A DNA stretch of 64,000 bases, from positions 124,001 through 188,000 of the forward strand of contig JAUHWC010000003.1 of assembly GCA_030424845.1 (NCBI GenBank). The letters are read 5' to 3'. Source of the DNA: Alphaproteobacteria bacterium (GTDB lineage: Bacteria > Pseudomonadota > Alphaproteobacteria > Sphingomonadales > Sphingomonadaceae). Each line of letters opens with the position of its first letter. Within the stretch, counting starts at the first letter, position 1. The translations under genes and the position numbers were made by a program. A model generated the notes under the pieces. That model saw only the letters and a list, made by a program, of their open reading frames with translations. It was not told the origin of the DNA and did no database searches. Below, one piece after another: positions 34,365 through 43,485 of this stretch.

Positions 34365-37300
34365 CTACTCCGCCGCGAGCGCTTCAGCCTCGCCAAGATC
34401 CACGCTGACCAGTCGCGAGACGCCCTTTTCCACCATGGTCACACCGAACAGGCGGTGCATCCGGCTCATCGTCACGGCGTTATGGGTTACGATCAGGTAG
34501 CGGGTGCTCGTTTCCTTCACCATGGAATCGAGCAGGTCGCAGAAACGGTCGATATTGGCATCGTCGAGCGGGGCATCGACCTCGTCGAGCACGCAAATTG
34601 GTGCCGGATTGGTTAGAAATAGTGCAAAGATCAGTGCTGTTGCGGTTAATGCCTGTTCGCCACCGGACAACAGGCTCAAGGACTGGAGCCGCTTGCCCGG
34701 AGGCTGGGCGAAGATCTCCAGGCCAGCTTCCAGCGGATCGTCGCTGTCGATCAGCGCAAGATGCGCCTGGCCGCCTTCGAACAGGCGGGAGAACAGCACC
34801 TTGAAGTGCTCGTTCACCGCTTCAAAGGCCGCGCGCAGCCGTTCGCGGCCTTCGCGGTTCAGATTGCCGATGCTGCCGCGCAGGCGGCTGACCGCTTCGC
34901 GCAGTTCTTCCTGTTCGGCGGCATTGGTGCCGTGTTCTTCCTCGATCCGGGCCAGTTCTTCCGCTGCCACGAGGTTGACCGGTCCGATCCGCTCGCGGCT
35001 GGCAATGAGCTTGTCCATGGCCTCGCTCTCGGCGGCGGACCCTTCCACCTCGCTCTCGTCAAAAGCGAACTTGCCGGAAAGCAGCGGCGGCGGGCACTGG
35101 AAGCGCTCGCCGGAAATGCGCGCCATTTCCTCGCGCCGCTGTTCCTCGTTTTCGGCGCGGGTGGCAAGGGTGGCGCGGGTTTCGCGAGTGGCAGAAAGCG
35201 TTTCGTTGGCGGCTTGCAGCGCGGCTTCCGCCTCGCGCATTTCCTCGTTCGCGGCGTTCACGGCGGCTTCGGCCTGTGCCAGCTCGGCAGTCAGCCGTTC
35301 GCGCACCTGTTCGCCGCTTTCGATCTCCTTCATCAGGCCTTCGGGCTTGGCGGCCGTGACGGCGCGTTCCTGCTCGATTTCCTCGAACCGGGCCGACATT
35401 CCGGCAAGGCGCTGCGCGGCTTCACCGGCACGCGCTTCCCAGTTCGCCTTGTCCGAACGTTGCGCGGCGACCCGCTCGCGCCCCACCGCGAGCGCCTGGT
35501 CATGCGCGGCGAGCGTTGCCATGGCGGCCTGCACGGCCTCGCGTGCAGCCTCGTTCCTGGCGCGGGCGGCATCAAGGCTGGCGCGGCCCGCTTCCGGATC
35601 TGGCAGGGCGGCGCGCTTGTCTTCGGCCGCCTTGACCTCGGCCTCGGCCAGCTTGCGCTGTTCGGCGAGTTCGGTTTCGCTTTCGGCGAGTTCGGCAAGC
35701 CGGGTGGCGAGCCGTTCGCGCCGCGCCTCTGCCTGGTCGAGCGTGCGCAATGCCTGCCGTTCGTCCTCGGCAGCTTCGTTGACTTCGCGCTCGGCCGCCA
35801 CCAGCCCGCGCTGCAAATCGCTGGCTTCGGCGGAAATCCTGTCATGTTCGGACTGTGCGGCTGCCACCGCGTCGCGGAGGGCAGGCAGCTGGCCTTCCAG
35901 TTCGGCAAAGCGGTTGTCGGCTTCCAGGCGGGCAGCTTCGGCCGCCCCTTCGCCGCGCGCGACGAAGCCATCCCACCGGCGCAGCAGGCCATCGCGCGTG
36001 ACGAGCCATTCGCCGGGGCCCAGATCGCGCCCGTCATCGCTCGCTGCCACATGGACCAGCGCCAGGCGTGCGGCCAGTTCTTCCGGGCACTTCGTCACAT
36101 GGTCGGCAAGACTGTCTGCCACCTTGGCCGGTGCCTTCGCGCCGGTCCAGAAGCGGCCATCCGCGCCAGCGTCCGGCTTGCCCAGCGGCGACTTGCCATC
36201 GCGGCCCAGCACGGCGGCGAGGGCGCGTTCATACCCTTTCTCGGCAGAGAGGCGGTCGAGCGCTGCGGGCAGGCCTGAGGCGTTCTTCTGCCGCTTGGCA
36301 CGCGCTTCGCGATCACGCTGGAGGGCGGTGAATTCGCGCTCGACACCTGCCAGTTCAGCACGGGCGGAGGACAGGGCGCTGGCAGCTTCATCGCGCGCGG
36401 CGGTGAGCTCGTCCTTGCGCGCGCGGCTCGCTTCGAGTGCTTCGCGCATGGCCTCCCGGCGCTTGCCCGCTTCCTCGGCTGCGGCCCTGGCGGCAGCCAC
36501 TGCTTCTTCCGGATCGCCTTCTTCGCCAAGCGCAGCACGCTGGTCTGCAATGCGGCGTTCCTCGTTCACCATCCTGTCGAGGCGCGTTCGTGCCTGTGCG
36601 ACTTCGGCCTCGGCCACGCGCCATTCCGCTTCCACCCCGGCGTGGTCTGCCGTGGCCTTGGCCAATGCCAGTTCCGCGGCACGACCGGCGCGTTCGCTGT
36701 CTTCGGACTTGGCCAGCAGCGATGGGCGCTTGGCCTCGTCTTCCTCCAGTGCCTTGGCATTTGCGGAAAGGGCGGCCTCAAGGTCCTTGATCGCCTTGGC
36801 CGCATCCTGCGTCATCCGGTCCGCTTCGAACCGGTCTTCCTCCAGCCGGGCCTTCTGCCGGTCAAGGTCGGCCAGGCGCTGCTGGGCCGCTTCGAGCTGG
36901 CTGGCGAGCGCGGCCATGCGGTGGCCGTGGGCGCTGGCATCATCGCGCCGGTCCGCCAGCTCATCGCGCAATTCAGCCAGTTTTTCGGCCAGCGCATGCT
37001 GGGCCTGTTGCGCGGCCTTGGCGGCTTCCTGAGCGCGGGCGACTTGCCCGTCCGCTTCCTTCGCCTGTTGCCGGGCGTTGTCTGCTGCCTTTGCAGCATC
37101 GCGCCAGCGGGCGAACAACAGGCGGGCTTCGGCGACCTGGATCTTGTCCGACAGTTCCTTGTAGCGTTCGGCCTGGCGGGCCTGCCGCCTGAGCGAAGCG
37201 ATCTGGTTGTCGAGACCTGCCATCAGGTCCTCCAGCCGCTCGAGGTTCTTTTCGGTCGAACGCAGCTTGCTTTCCGCGTCACGACGGCGGACGTGCAGGC

Positions 37301-37787
37301 CGGCAATACCGGCAGCCTCTTCCAGCATCATGCGCCGTTCGGCAGGCTTGGCGGCGATCACCTGCGCGATCTTGCCCTGGCTGACCAGGGCCGGGGAGTG
37401 CGCGCCAGTGGCCGCATCGGCAAACACCAGCGCCACGTCCTTGGCGCGCACGTCATTGCCGTTCACGCGATAGGCGCTGCCTGCGCCGCGTTCGATCCGG
37501 CGGGTGACGTTGAGCTCCTCGCCCTCGCTATCGGTGGCGTGGAGCACGACTTCGGCAAAATCACGTGGCGGACGGGCAGCGGTCCCGGCGAAGATCACGT
37601 CCTCCATCCCGCCGGAGCGCATGGACTTGGGTGAGTTTTCGCCCATCACCCAACGGATCGCTTCGAGCAGGTTGGACTTGCCGCAACCATTGGGGCCGAC
37701 GACCCCCGTCAGCCCCGGTTCGACACGCAGTTCGGCAGGCTCGACGAAGCTCTTGAAACCGGAAAGTTTGAGTTTCCTGATCTCCAT
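34365..37787 (-). CDS. smc: Chromosome segregation protein SMC
   Basis: ABC-type ATPase that organises and segregates the chromosome as a ring-shaped dimer with ScpA/ScpB. The Walker A GVVGPNGCGKSNLLEAI is at about residues 29-45. Long heptad-rich coiled-coils flank a hinge around residues 490-640 (KNASGLPAALDRLSAEKGY region). The C-terminal head has the signature LSLLSGGEQALTATAL and the Walker B CVLDEVDAPLDDANIDRF. At 1140 residues it is normal. Ala/Glu/Arg composition explains the long but spurious opposite-strand reading frames. Confidence 0.96.
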   Translation of the reverse strand: MEIRKLKLSGFKSFVEPAELRVEPGLTGVVGPNGCGKSNLLEAIRWVMGENSPKSMRSGGMEDVIFAGTAARPPRDFAEVVLHATDSEGEELNVTRRIERGAGSAYRVNGNDVRAKDVALVFADAATGAHSPALVSQGKIAQVIAAKPAERRMMLEEAAGIAGLHVRRRDAESKLRSTEKNLERLEDLMAGLDNQIASLRRQARQAERYKELSDKIQVAEARLLFARWRDAAKAADNARQQAKEADGQVARAQEAAKAAQQAQHALAEKLAELRDELADRRDDASAHGHRMAALASQLEAAQQRLADLDRQKARLEEDRFEADRMTQDAAKAIKDLEAALSANAKALEEDEAKRPSLLAKSEDSERAGRAAELALAKATADHAGVEAEWRVAEAEVAQARTRLDRMVNEERRIADQRAALGEEGDPEEAVAAARAAAEEAGKRREAMREALEASRARKDELTAARDEAASALSSARAELAGVEREFTALQRDREARAKRQKNASGLPAALDRLSAEKGYERALAAVLGRDGKSPLGKPDAGADGRFWTGAKAPAKVADSLADHVTKCPEELAARLALVHVAASDDGRDLGPGEWLVTRDGLLRRWDGFVARGEGAAEAARLEADNRFAELEGQLPALRDAVAAAQSEHDRISAEASDLQRGLVAAEREVNEAAEDERQALRTLDQAEARRERLATRLAELAESETELAEQRKLAEAEVKAAEDKRAALPDPEAGRASLDAARARNEAAREAVQAAMATLAAHDQALAVGRERVAAQRSDKANWEARAGEAAQRLAGMSARFEEIEQERAVTAAKPEGLMKEIESGEQVRERLTAELAQAEAAVNAANEEMREAEAALQAANETLSATRETRATLATRAENEEQRREEMARISGERFQCPPPLLSGKFAFDESEVEGSAAESEAMDKLIASRERIGPVNLVAAEELARIEEEHGTNAAEQEELREAVSRLRGSIGNLNREGRERLRAAFEAVNEHFKVLFSRLFEGGQAHLALIDSDDPLEAGLEIFAQPPGKRLQSLSLLSGGEQALTATALIFALFLTNPAPICVLDEVDAPLDDANIDRFCDLLDSMVKETSTRYLIVTHNAVTMSRMHRLFGVTMVEKGVSRLVSVDLGEAEALAAE

Positions 37788-37808
37788 CTTCGTCGCCCGG
37801 CCTCCCTC

Positions 37809-38543
37809 TTAGCGAGCGCCGGCTGCCTGCAGCGCGGTTTCGACAACCGCCCAGCTGGTGCCGTCGAGCTTGCGGCCGTTGACGAAGAAGGTGGGGGTGC
37901 CCGTCACGCCCAGCTCGTCCGACTGGACGGCCGAGTTCTCGACGATCTGGCGCGGCACTTCGGGATTGTTGGCCAGGCACTGGTTGACCTGTTCGGTGCT
38001 CAGGCCGCGCTGGGCGAAGAATTCCAGCAGGCCGGATGCCTGTGCGATGGCCTGGAACCGGCTGTCATCCTCGATCGCCATGGCGGCGGCAAGGTCCGGG
38101 CTGGCCTGCGCGGTCTGCACGATCGACTGGAGGTTGGACCAGCCCTGCTTGGCCAGCGGGATGGCGGTGGACGGTTCGGCGCAGCGGATGATCGAGGCAA
38201 TCGTCAGGTCCAGCGCGTCATGCACCTGGTTGCGCAGTTCGAAGCTGACCAGGCCGCTTTCGATATAGCCTTCCAGCGGGCCGGAATTCTCGGACCAGTT
38301 GGCGCATGCCGGACAGGTGTGGCTGGCATATTCGACCAGCTTGATTGGCGCATCGGGGTTGCCCATCTGGATCCCGCCCATCGCGGTGAATTCCGCAACC
38401 TGGCTCCACGTCGTGCCCTCGGGTGCTTCGATCGGGTCAAGCGCTGCGGCCGTTTCGGCTTCATCTGAGCCGCATGCGGCAAGGCCGAGCAGCATGGGGG
38501 CGGCAAGGGCGCTGAGGGCGAGGCGGTTGAGCTTCATCATCAC
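37809..38543 (-). CDS. DsbA-family thiol:disulfide oxidoreductase with CPAC active site
   Basis: Periplasmic thioredoxin-fold protein of 244 residues. The N terminus is a lipoprotein-type signal ending APMLLGLAACGSD, and the active site is SHTCPACANWSE at about residue 74. The Pro loop is VTGTPTFFVNGR near residue 217. It lies 21 bases downstream of where smc begins and 120 bases from a paralogue with CPHC. Possibly involved in forming or isomerising disulfides of envelope proteins. Confidence 0.88.
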   Translation of the reverse strand: MMMKLNRLALSALAAPMLLGLAACGSDEAETAAALDPIEAPEGTTWSQVAEFTAMGGIQMGNPDAPIKLVEYASHTCPACANWSENSGPLEGYIESGLVSFELRNQVHDALDLTIASIIRCAEPSTAIPLAKQGWSNLQSIVQTAQASPDLAAAMAIEDDSRFQAIAQASGLLEFFAQRGLSTEQVNQCLANNPEVPRQIVENSAVQSDELGVTGTPTFFVNGRKLDGTSWAVVETALQAAGAR

Positions 38544-38663
38544 TTTGATCCTGTCAATTCGAGTGGAAAGGCTAGCCTAGGGGGCAGATTGCGCAAAATC
38601 CCACATCCGGCGGAAGCGGCCTTTTGCACAGGATATGCCCAGTTATTCGGATCCAGGGGGCGT

Positions 38664-39329
38664 TCAAGGGGCCAGATGTGGTTCCAGCGCCTCCCATGAA
38701 TGCACGCCGGGCAGCATTGCGCCATTGACTGCGAAGCTGGGCGTGCCGGGAATATCGAAACGGGCGTTGTCGGCCTGCATGCGGGCGACGATGTTGTCCA
38801 TCGCCGCGCGGTCGGACAGGCATTGGTCCAGTTGGGCCACAGTGTAGCCGCGCGGCTCCATCAGTTCGTAGAAATCGAGGTCGTCCGCGATGGCGCGCAT
38901 GCGGGCATCCATCGGGCCGCTGGTCCAGCGCTGCGTCTGCGCGGGCTGGGCATCGATGGCCGTCTGCAACCAGCTTTCCTGCGCATGCATGATGGCGCGG
39001 TGATTGCCCCAGAACTTGTCCTCCGAGCCGCATTCGGTGATGAGCGCGGCTGCCAGGTCCAGCGGGTTGCGGATCACGTGCCGCACCTCAAGGTTGACCT
39101 TGCCCGGCATGATATAGGCAATCCGCAGTGGCGCATCCGATTGCTGTTCGAAGCTGGCGCAATGCGGGCAGGAATAGCTGACGAAGGCAATCAGCTTCGT
39201 CTGTGCGGCAGGATTGCCCAGCTTGTGGCCCTGCTCTGTGCGTTCGTAGGTCGCATCCCAGTTCTGTGCTGCCAGCGTGCCGATGGGCGCTGCGGCCAGC
39301 ATCAGGGCGGCAAGGATTGCCCGTTTCAT
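38664..39329 (-). CDS. DsbA-family thiol:disulfide oxidoreductase with CPHC active site
   Basis: A 221-residue periplasmic thioredoxin-fold protein. The signal peptide KRAILAALMLAAAPIGTLAA is followed by the active site VSYSCPHCASFEQ near residue 56, the classical DsbA CPHC, and the cis-Pro loop DIPGTPSFAVNGAM near residue 197. Its start overlaps the stop of the DUF721 gene (ATGA). The pair of DsbA-like genes differs in the two residues that tune redox potential (PH versus PA), which suggests different substrates. Confidence 0.88.
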   Translation of the reverse strand: MKRAILAALMLAAAPIGTLAAQNWDATYERTEQGHKLGNPAAQTKLIAFVSYSCPHCASFEQQSDAPLRIAYIMPGKVNLEVRHVIRNPLDLAAALITECGSEDKFWGNHRAIMHAQESWLQTAIDAQPAQTQRWTSGPMDARMRAIADDLDFYELMEPRGYTVAQLDQCLSDRAAMDNIVARMQADNARFDIPGTPSFAVNGAMLPGVHSWEALEPHLAP

Positions 39330-39880
39330 TTCTTCTCGTCCTCTTTCGATCCCATTGAGCGCGCCAGCGATTCGAGCACCGTGCGCAGTTCCGGGTCACC
39401 AATATCGCGCAAGCTTTCCCCCAATTCCATCGGTATCGGCTTGAGGGAGGGCGGTGCGGTGCGTTTCTCTCCAGCAGATCGCGGCTTAACCTCGCCTTGC
39501 CGCATCTTCACTCGCGCCACCGCCTTGTAGCCGAAGAAGCGGTTCACCCGGTCGATGATCTCGGGGATGACGTGCTGGATCAGCGGGGCGTGGGCAGGCA
39601 GCACCACCAGTTGCAGGATGCCGTCGCTCTTTTCGCCGGGCGGGAAGCGGATCGATTCCGGCTGGCACACCTTGGCATGCGCTTCTCCCACGATTTCGTG
39701 CCAGCGGGTGACGACGCTGCTCTGCACGAAGCCGAATCGACGGAACGCCGCACGGCCGATCTGCGGCACCAGTTCCGCCACCGGCCGCGCCGCGCCGCCA
39801 CGCGGCCGCTGGTAGGGTTTCACCTTGCTCGCGCCCTTTTTGGGGGACTTCTTGGCCGGCTTGTCGCTGTCTCGTTCCAT
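39326..39880 (-). CDS. DUF721 (DciA-like) protein
   Basis: A 184-residue protein with a Lys/Pro-rich N terminus (ERDSDKPAKKSPKKGASKVKP) and a DUF721 core from about VAELVPQIGRAAFRRFGF to VNRFFGYKAVARVKMRQG. DUF721 proteins include DciA, the helicase-loading factor found where DnaC is missing. The start at 39880 fits the family; longer in-frame sequence is antisense to mutY. Divergent from mutY by 29 bases, and translationally coupled to a DsbA-like gene. Confidence 0.82.
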   Translation of the reverse strand: MERDSDKPAKKSPKKGASKVKPYQRPRGGAARPVAELVPQIGRAAFRRFGFVQSSVVTRWHEIVGEAHAKVCQPESIRFPPGEKSDGILQLVVLPAHAPLIQHVIPEIIDRVNRFFGYKAVARVKMRQGEVKPRSAGEKRTAPPSLKPIPMELGESLRDIGDPELRTVLESLARSMGSKEDEKK

Positions 39881-39909
39881 TGCGCGGCCTGCTATGCCAT
39901 GCCGCGCCC

Positions 39910-40932
39910 ATGCAGGATAGGGCCGCTTCGCTTTTGCTGGACTGGTATGACGGACACGCCCGCAGCCTGCCGTGGCGAGTGACGGGCGGCGCACTGCCCG
40001 ATCCCTATCGCGTGTGGCTGTCCGAAGTGATGCTGCAGCAGACCACAACTGCCGCCGTCGCTCCCTATTTCACCAGGTTTACCCGGCGCTGGCCCGATGT
40101 GCAGGCGCTCGCGGCGGCTGCCGAAGAAGAGGTGATGGCCGAGTGGGCGGGTCTGGGATACTACTCGCGCGCCCGCAACCTCGTGAAGTGCGCCGTGCAA
40201 GTGGCCGAAATGGGCCGGTTTCCCGAAAGCGAGGACGAACTGCGCCAGCTGCCCGGGCTGGGGGCCTATACCGCCGCTGCCATCGCCGCGATCGCGTTCG
40301 GCAAGCGGGCGGTGGTTGTGGATGCCAATGTCGAGCGGGTGGTGGCGCGGCTGTTTGCCATCGATGAACCCTTGCCCGCTGCACGCAAGGCCATTCGCGA
40401 GAAGGCGGACGCGATCACCCCGGATGACCGGGCAGGCGATTTCGCGCAGGCGATGATGGATCTTGGCGCCACCATCTGCACATCGCGCGATGCGAAGTGC
40501 CTGCTCTGCCCTCTGCAATCGATCTGCGAGGGGCGAGCGAGCGGCGATCCCCTGCGGCTGCCGGTAAAGGCGAAGAAGAAGCCCAAGCCCAGCCGCACCG
40601 GCACCGCCTTCTGGATTGAGCGGGAAGGGCAGGTCTGGCTGGTGAAGCGCCCCGGCAAGGGGATGCTGGGCGGCATGCGCGCCCTGCCTGACGATGGCTG
40701 GTCAGCGCGCGGCAACGGCCACGGCGAGCCACCGGTTGCAGGCATGTGGGAAGCAGGCGGCGTGGTCCGGCACAGCTTCACCCATTTCGACCTCGAACTG
40801 GCCGTCGCAATCCATGCGGGCAAGCAAGGCCCGTCGGGTGAGGGGGAATGGTGGCCCGTGGAGAAGCTGGACGATGCCGGATTGCCCACGCTGTTTGCCA
40901 AGGCGGCGCAGCGGGTGCTGGCGCGGGGCTAG
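39910..40932 (+). CDS. mutY: Adenine DNA glycosylase
   Basis: Removes adenine mispaired with 8-oxoguanine. The 340 residues start MQDRAASLLLDWYDGHARSL. The helix-hairpin-helix segment is LPGLGAYTAAAIAAIAFGKR with the catalytic Asp in VVVDANVERVVAR. The 4Fe-4S ligands are Cys-x6-Cys-x2-Cys-x5-Cys in CTSRDAKCLLCPLQSIC at about residue 190. The C-terminal Nudix-like 8-oxoG recognition domain is present. The start at 39910 is preferred over a longer one overlapping dciA's promoter. Confidence 0.96.
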   Translation: MQDRAASLLLDWYDGHARSLPWRVTGGALPDPYRVWLSEVMLQQTTTAAVAPYFTRFTRRWPDVQALAAAAEEEVMAEWAGLGYYSRARNLVKCAVQVAEMGRFPESEDELRQLPGLGAYTAAAIAAIAFGKRAVVVDANVERVVARLFAIDEPLPAARKAIREKADAITPDDRAGDFAQAMMDLGATICTSRDAKCLLCPLQSICEGRASGDPLRLPVKAKKKPKPSRTGTAFWIEREGQVWLVKRPGKGMLGGMRALPDDGWSARGNGHGEPPVAGMWEAGGVVRHSFTHFDLELAVAIHAGKQGPSGEGEWWPVEKLDDAGLPTLFAKAAQRVLARG

Positions 40933-41150
40933 ATGACCCCGCCACCCACCGTCAGGCGCAGCACCGCGACAACGAAGATCACCATGCACAGCTTCATGCC
41001 GGAATCCTTGCTGGACAAGGCGCCCAGGCCGATGCCGACCACCACGAAGGGCAGGGCAATCCAGTTGGCCCAGCCCAGCAGCGGGATTTGCGCCGGTATG
41101 ACGAGGATTAGGCTAAGCAGGCCGATCAGGATCGAAGCAATATTGAGCAT
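40929..41150 (-). CDS. Small hydrophobic membrane protein
   Basis: A 73-residue protein, nearly all hydrophobic, with two or three predicted helices (residues about 4-20, 26-44 and 52-68) and a GGGV ending. Its stop overlaps the mutY stop by four bases (convergent). No named family. Small inner-membrane proteins of this size are common and often conserved only within an order. Confidence 0.55.
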   Translation of the reverse strand: MLNIASILIGLLSLILVIPAQIPLLGWANWIALPFVVVGIGLGALSSKDSGMKLCMVIFVVAVLRLTVGGGVI

Positions 41151-41257
41151 GTGTGTTATGTGGGTAAGGCACTGACGGCTTTCAAGTGCCCTTGCGGGCT
41201 TGTCGGTGGATTTCGTCCTGCTAGTGTCAGCGCCGGATCATTCGGGAGAGAAATCGC

Positions 41258-42595
41258 GTGAAAAGCACCAGTTTGCAGGCCGTTGCCCTGTCGCGCCGGC
41301 AGTTGATCGGCTCGGGCCTTGCTGCATCTGCGTTCCTGACCATGCCGGCAAGCCTGCGTGCGCAGCTGGCAGAGGTGCCTGCCAGCCATCCGGACTGGCC
41401 GCAGGTCTCGCGCCTGATGGCGAAGTATCTCGATGAAGGAAAGCTCGCCAATATCGTCACTGCCCTCGGCTACAAGCAGGACAACCCGCAGTTCCTGGCA
41501 CGCGGGAACACCAGCTTTTCCAGCAACACCAAGGTCGGGCCGGACACGCTCTATCGCATCTATTCGATGACCAAGCCGATCACCGGCATGGCCACGGTGA
41601 TGTGCATCGACGAGGGGCTGCTCGGCCTCGACCAGCCGATCGCCGATTTCATTCCCGGCTTTGCCGAGATGCAGGTGCAGAAGGAATATGACGGCGCGAT
41701 CACGGCGGACAATCTGGAGCCGGCGGTTCGCCAGGTAACGGTGCGGCACTGCCTGACGCATACGGCGGGGCTCGGCTATTCCATCGTCCAGCAGGGGCCC
41801 ATTTCCGAGGCATACTCTGCCGCCGGACTGGTGCCCGCGCAGGCATCGCGCATCACTGTCCCCGGCATCATGGGTGGCAAGCCCGTCGGCAGCCTCGCCG
41901 CATTTGCCGAGGGGCTGGCAGAGATGCCGCTGGTCTACCAGCCGGGGACAAGGTGGTCCTATTCGGTGGGCCTCGACCTGCTCGGCCGCGTGATCGAAAT
42001 CGTATCGGGCAAGAGCTTCGATACCTTCCTGCATGAACGCATCCTGGAACCCTGCGGCATGGCATCGACATGGTTCCGTGTGCCGGAAAGCGAAAAGCAC
42101 CGGATGACGGCGAACTATGTGCTGGCCGGGGAAACGCTGCTGCCGATCGACCTGCCGGACACCTCCATCTACCTCGATGAACCGGCCTTTCCCTTCGGCG
42201 GGGCAGGGCTGGTATCCACCGCGCGGGATTATGATCGTTTCCTGCAGATGCTGGCCAATCACGGCATGATCGATGGCAAGCGGGTGATGAGCGAGCCTGC
42301 CGTGCGCCTTGGCACCAGCAACCTGTTTCCCGATACCATGCCGGACTTCTCTTCCGGTTTCCGGTTCGGAGCGTTGAACTTCGGCTACGGCGCCGGTGGC
42401 CTGGTCGGAACCGGTCTTGCCGACGGGCTGTTCGGCTGGTTCGGCGCAGCGGCCACCTGCGGCCTCGTGAACATGAAGAACGGCTTGCGCCACAGCCTGA
42501 TGACACAGGCGATGGGCATGTCGCAGGATGGCTTGCAGCAGGAATTCCCCTTCGCCGTGTTCAACGATGCCCGGCAGCAGGCTGCCGGCGCCTGA
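41258..42595 (+). CDS. Class C beta-lactamase-like serine hydrolase
   Basis: A 445-residue protein with a Tat-like signal (SRRQLIGSGLAASAFLTMPA), so exported folded. The serine-lactamase fold motif is Ser-x-x-Lys in YRIYSMTKPITG (near residue 106) and the second motif is Tyr-x-x in WSYSVGLDLLG; a typical KTG box is not evident, with YGAGGLVGTG at the matching place. This points to an esterase, D-aminopeptidase or related hydrolase rather than a true beta-lactamase. A GTG start follows a GGGAGAG site. It is coupled to nudC by TGATG overlap. Confidence 0.85.
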   Translation: MKSTSLQAVALSRRQLIGSGLAASAFLTMPASLRAQLAEVPASHPDWPQVSRLMAKYLDEGKLANIVTALGYKQDNPQFLARGNTSFSSNTKVGPDTLYRIYSMTKPITGMATVMCIDEGLLGLDQPIADFIPGFAEMQVQKEYDGAITADNLEPAVRQVTVRHCLTHTAGLGYSIVQQGPISEAYSAAGLVPAQASRITVPGIMGGKPVGSLAAFAEGLAEMPLVYQPGTRWSYSVGLDLLGRVIEIVSGKSFDTFLHERILEPCGMASTWFRVPESEKHRMTANYVLAGETLLPIDLPDTSIYLDEPAFPFGGAGLVSTARDYDRFLQMLANHGMIDGKRVMSEPAVRLGTSNLFPDTMPDFSSGFRFGALNFGYGAGGLVGTGLADGLFGWFGAAATCGLVNMKNGLRHSLMTQAMGMSQDGLQQEFPFAVFNDARQQAAGA

Positions 42596-43482
42596 TGGCG
42601 AAGGTCGCTTTTTCCGGACACGGACTGGACCGTGCCGACCACACGCGCGCCGATCCTGCGCGGTTGGCCGAGCTGCGCGCCTCTCCGCAGGCATTGGCGC
42701 TCGGCCTCGATGGCCTGTCCCCAGTCCTTGGCGCGGACAATGCGCTGACATGGATGCCGCTGGGCGATCTTCCCGGTGATACGGAACTGGTTTTCCTGGG
42801 CCTGAAGGAAGGGGTGCCCCTGTTCGCGCCCGTGCCTGATAGCGGCGATAACAGGCCCGCCTATCTCCAGCGTCCGGCGTGGAAGGAAATCTCGCTCCTG
42901 CCGGCACAGGACCTGGCGATCTATGGCGGGGCTCGCAGCCTTATGGATTGGCACGCCCGCCACCGCTTCTGTGCCCGCTGCGGCGAGCCAACGCGCATCG
43001 CCAAGGGTGGCTGGCAACGCGATTGCCCTGCATGCGGGGCGCAGCACTTCCCGCGGACCGACCCTGTCACCATCATGCTGGTGGAACATGACGGCGCTCT
43101 GCTTCTGGGGCGTGGCCTCAATTTCCCCGAACGGCGTTACTCGGCGCTCGCGGGCTTCGTGGAACCGGGCGAGAGCATCGAGGAGGCCGTGGCCCGCGAG
43201 GTGTGGGAAGAGGCAGGAGTGCGCGTGTCCGGTGTCAGCTACATCGCCAGCCAGCCGTGGCCCTTTCCCAGCCAGTTGATGCTGGGCTGTCATTCCCTCG
43301 CGCAAGGCCGCGAGCTGAATGTCGACAAGACCGAACTGGCAGACGCGGACTGGTTCACCCGGGCAGAGGTGGAAGCCGCCATGTCCGGCACGGCCGACGA
43401 GGAGACGCTGCGTTTCCTTCCGCCGCCCGAAACCGCTATTGCCCACTTCATGCTCAAGTGGTGGCTGGCAAGACAGGATTGA
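42595..43482 (+). CDS. nudC: NAD(+) diphosphatase, Nudix family
   Basis: Hydrolyses NADH/NAD+ and removes NAD caps from RNA. The 295 residues show a zinc ribbon RFCARCGEPTRIAKGGW and DCPACGAQHFPR, followed by the Nudix box GFVEPGESIEEAVAREVWEE and the NADH-specific SQPWPFPSQLMLG. The N-terminal domain is less conserved, as usual. Overlaps the upstream stop by one base. Confidence 0.94.
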   Translation: MAKVAFSGHGLDRADHTRADPARLAELRASPQALALGLDGLSPVLGADNALTWMPLGDLPGDTELVFLGLKEGVPLFAPVPDSGDNRPAYLQRPAWKEISLLPAQDLAIYGGARSLMDWHARHRFCARCGEPTRIAKGGWQRDCPACGAQHFPRTDPVTIMLVEHDGALLLGRGLNFPERRYSALAGFVEPGESIEEAVAREVWEEAGVRVSGVSYIASQPWPFPSQLMLGCHSLAQGRELNVDKTELADADWFTRAEVEAAMSGTADEETLRFLPPPETAIAHFMLKWWLARQD

Positions 43483-43485
43483 GAG

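Noticed and set aside
34504-37032. A very long Ser/Ala-rich open frame opposite smc
   Set aside because: The smc reading has correct Walker A, signature and Walker B motifs; the other strand has none, and its Ser/Arg/Ala composition is a mirror of Glu/Ala codons.
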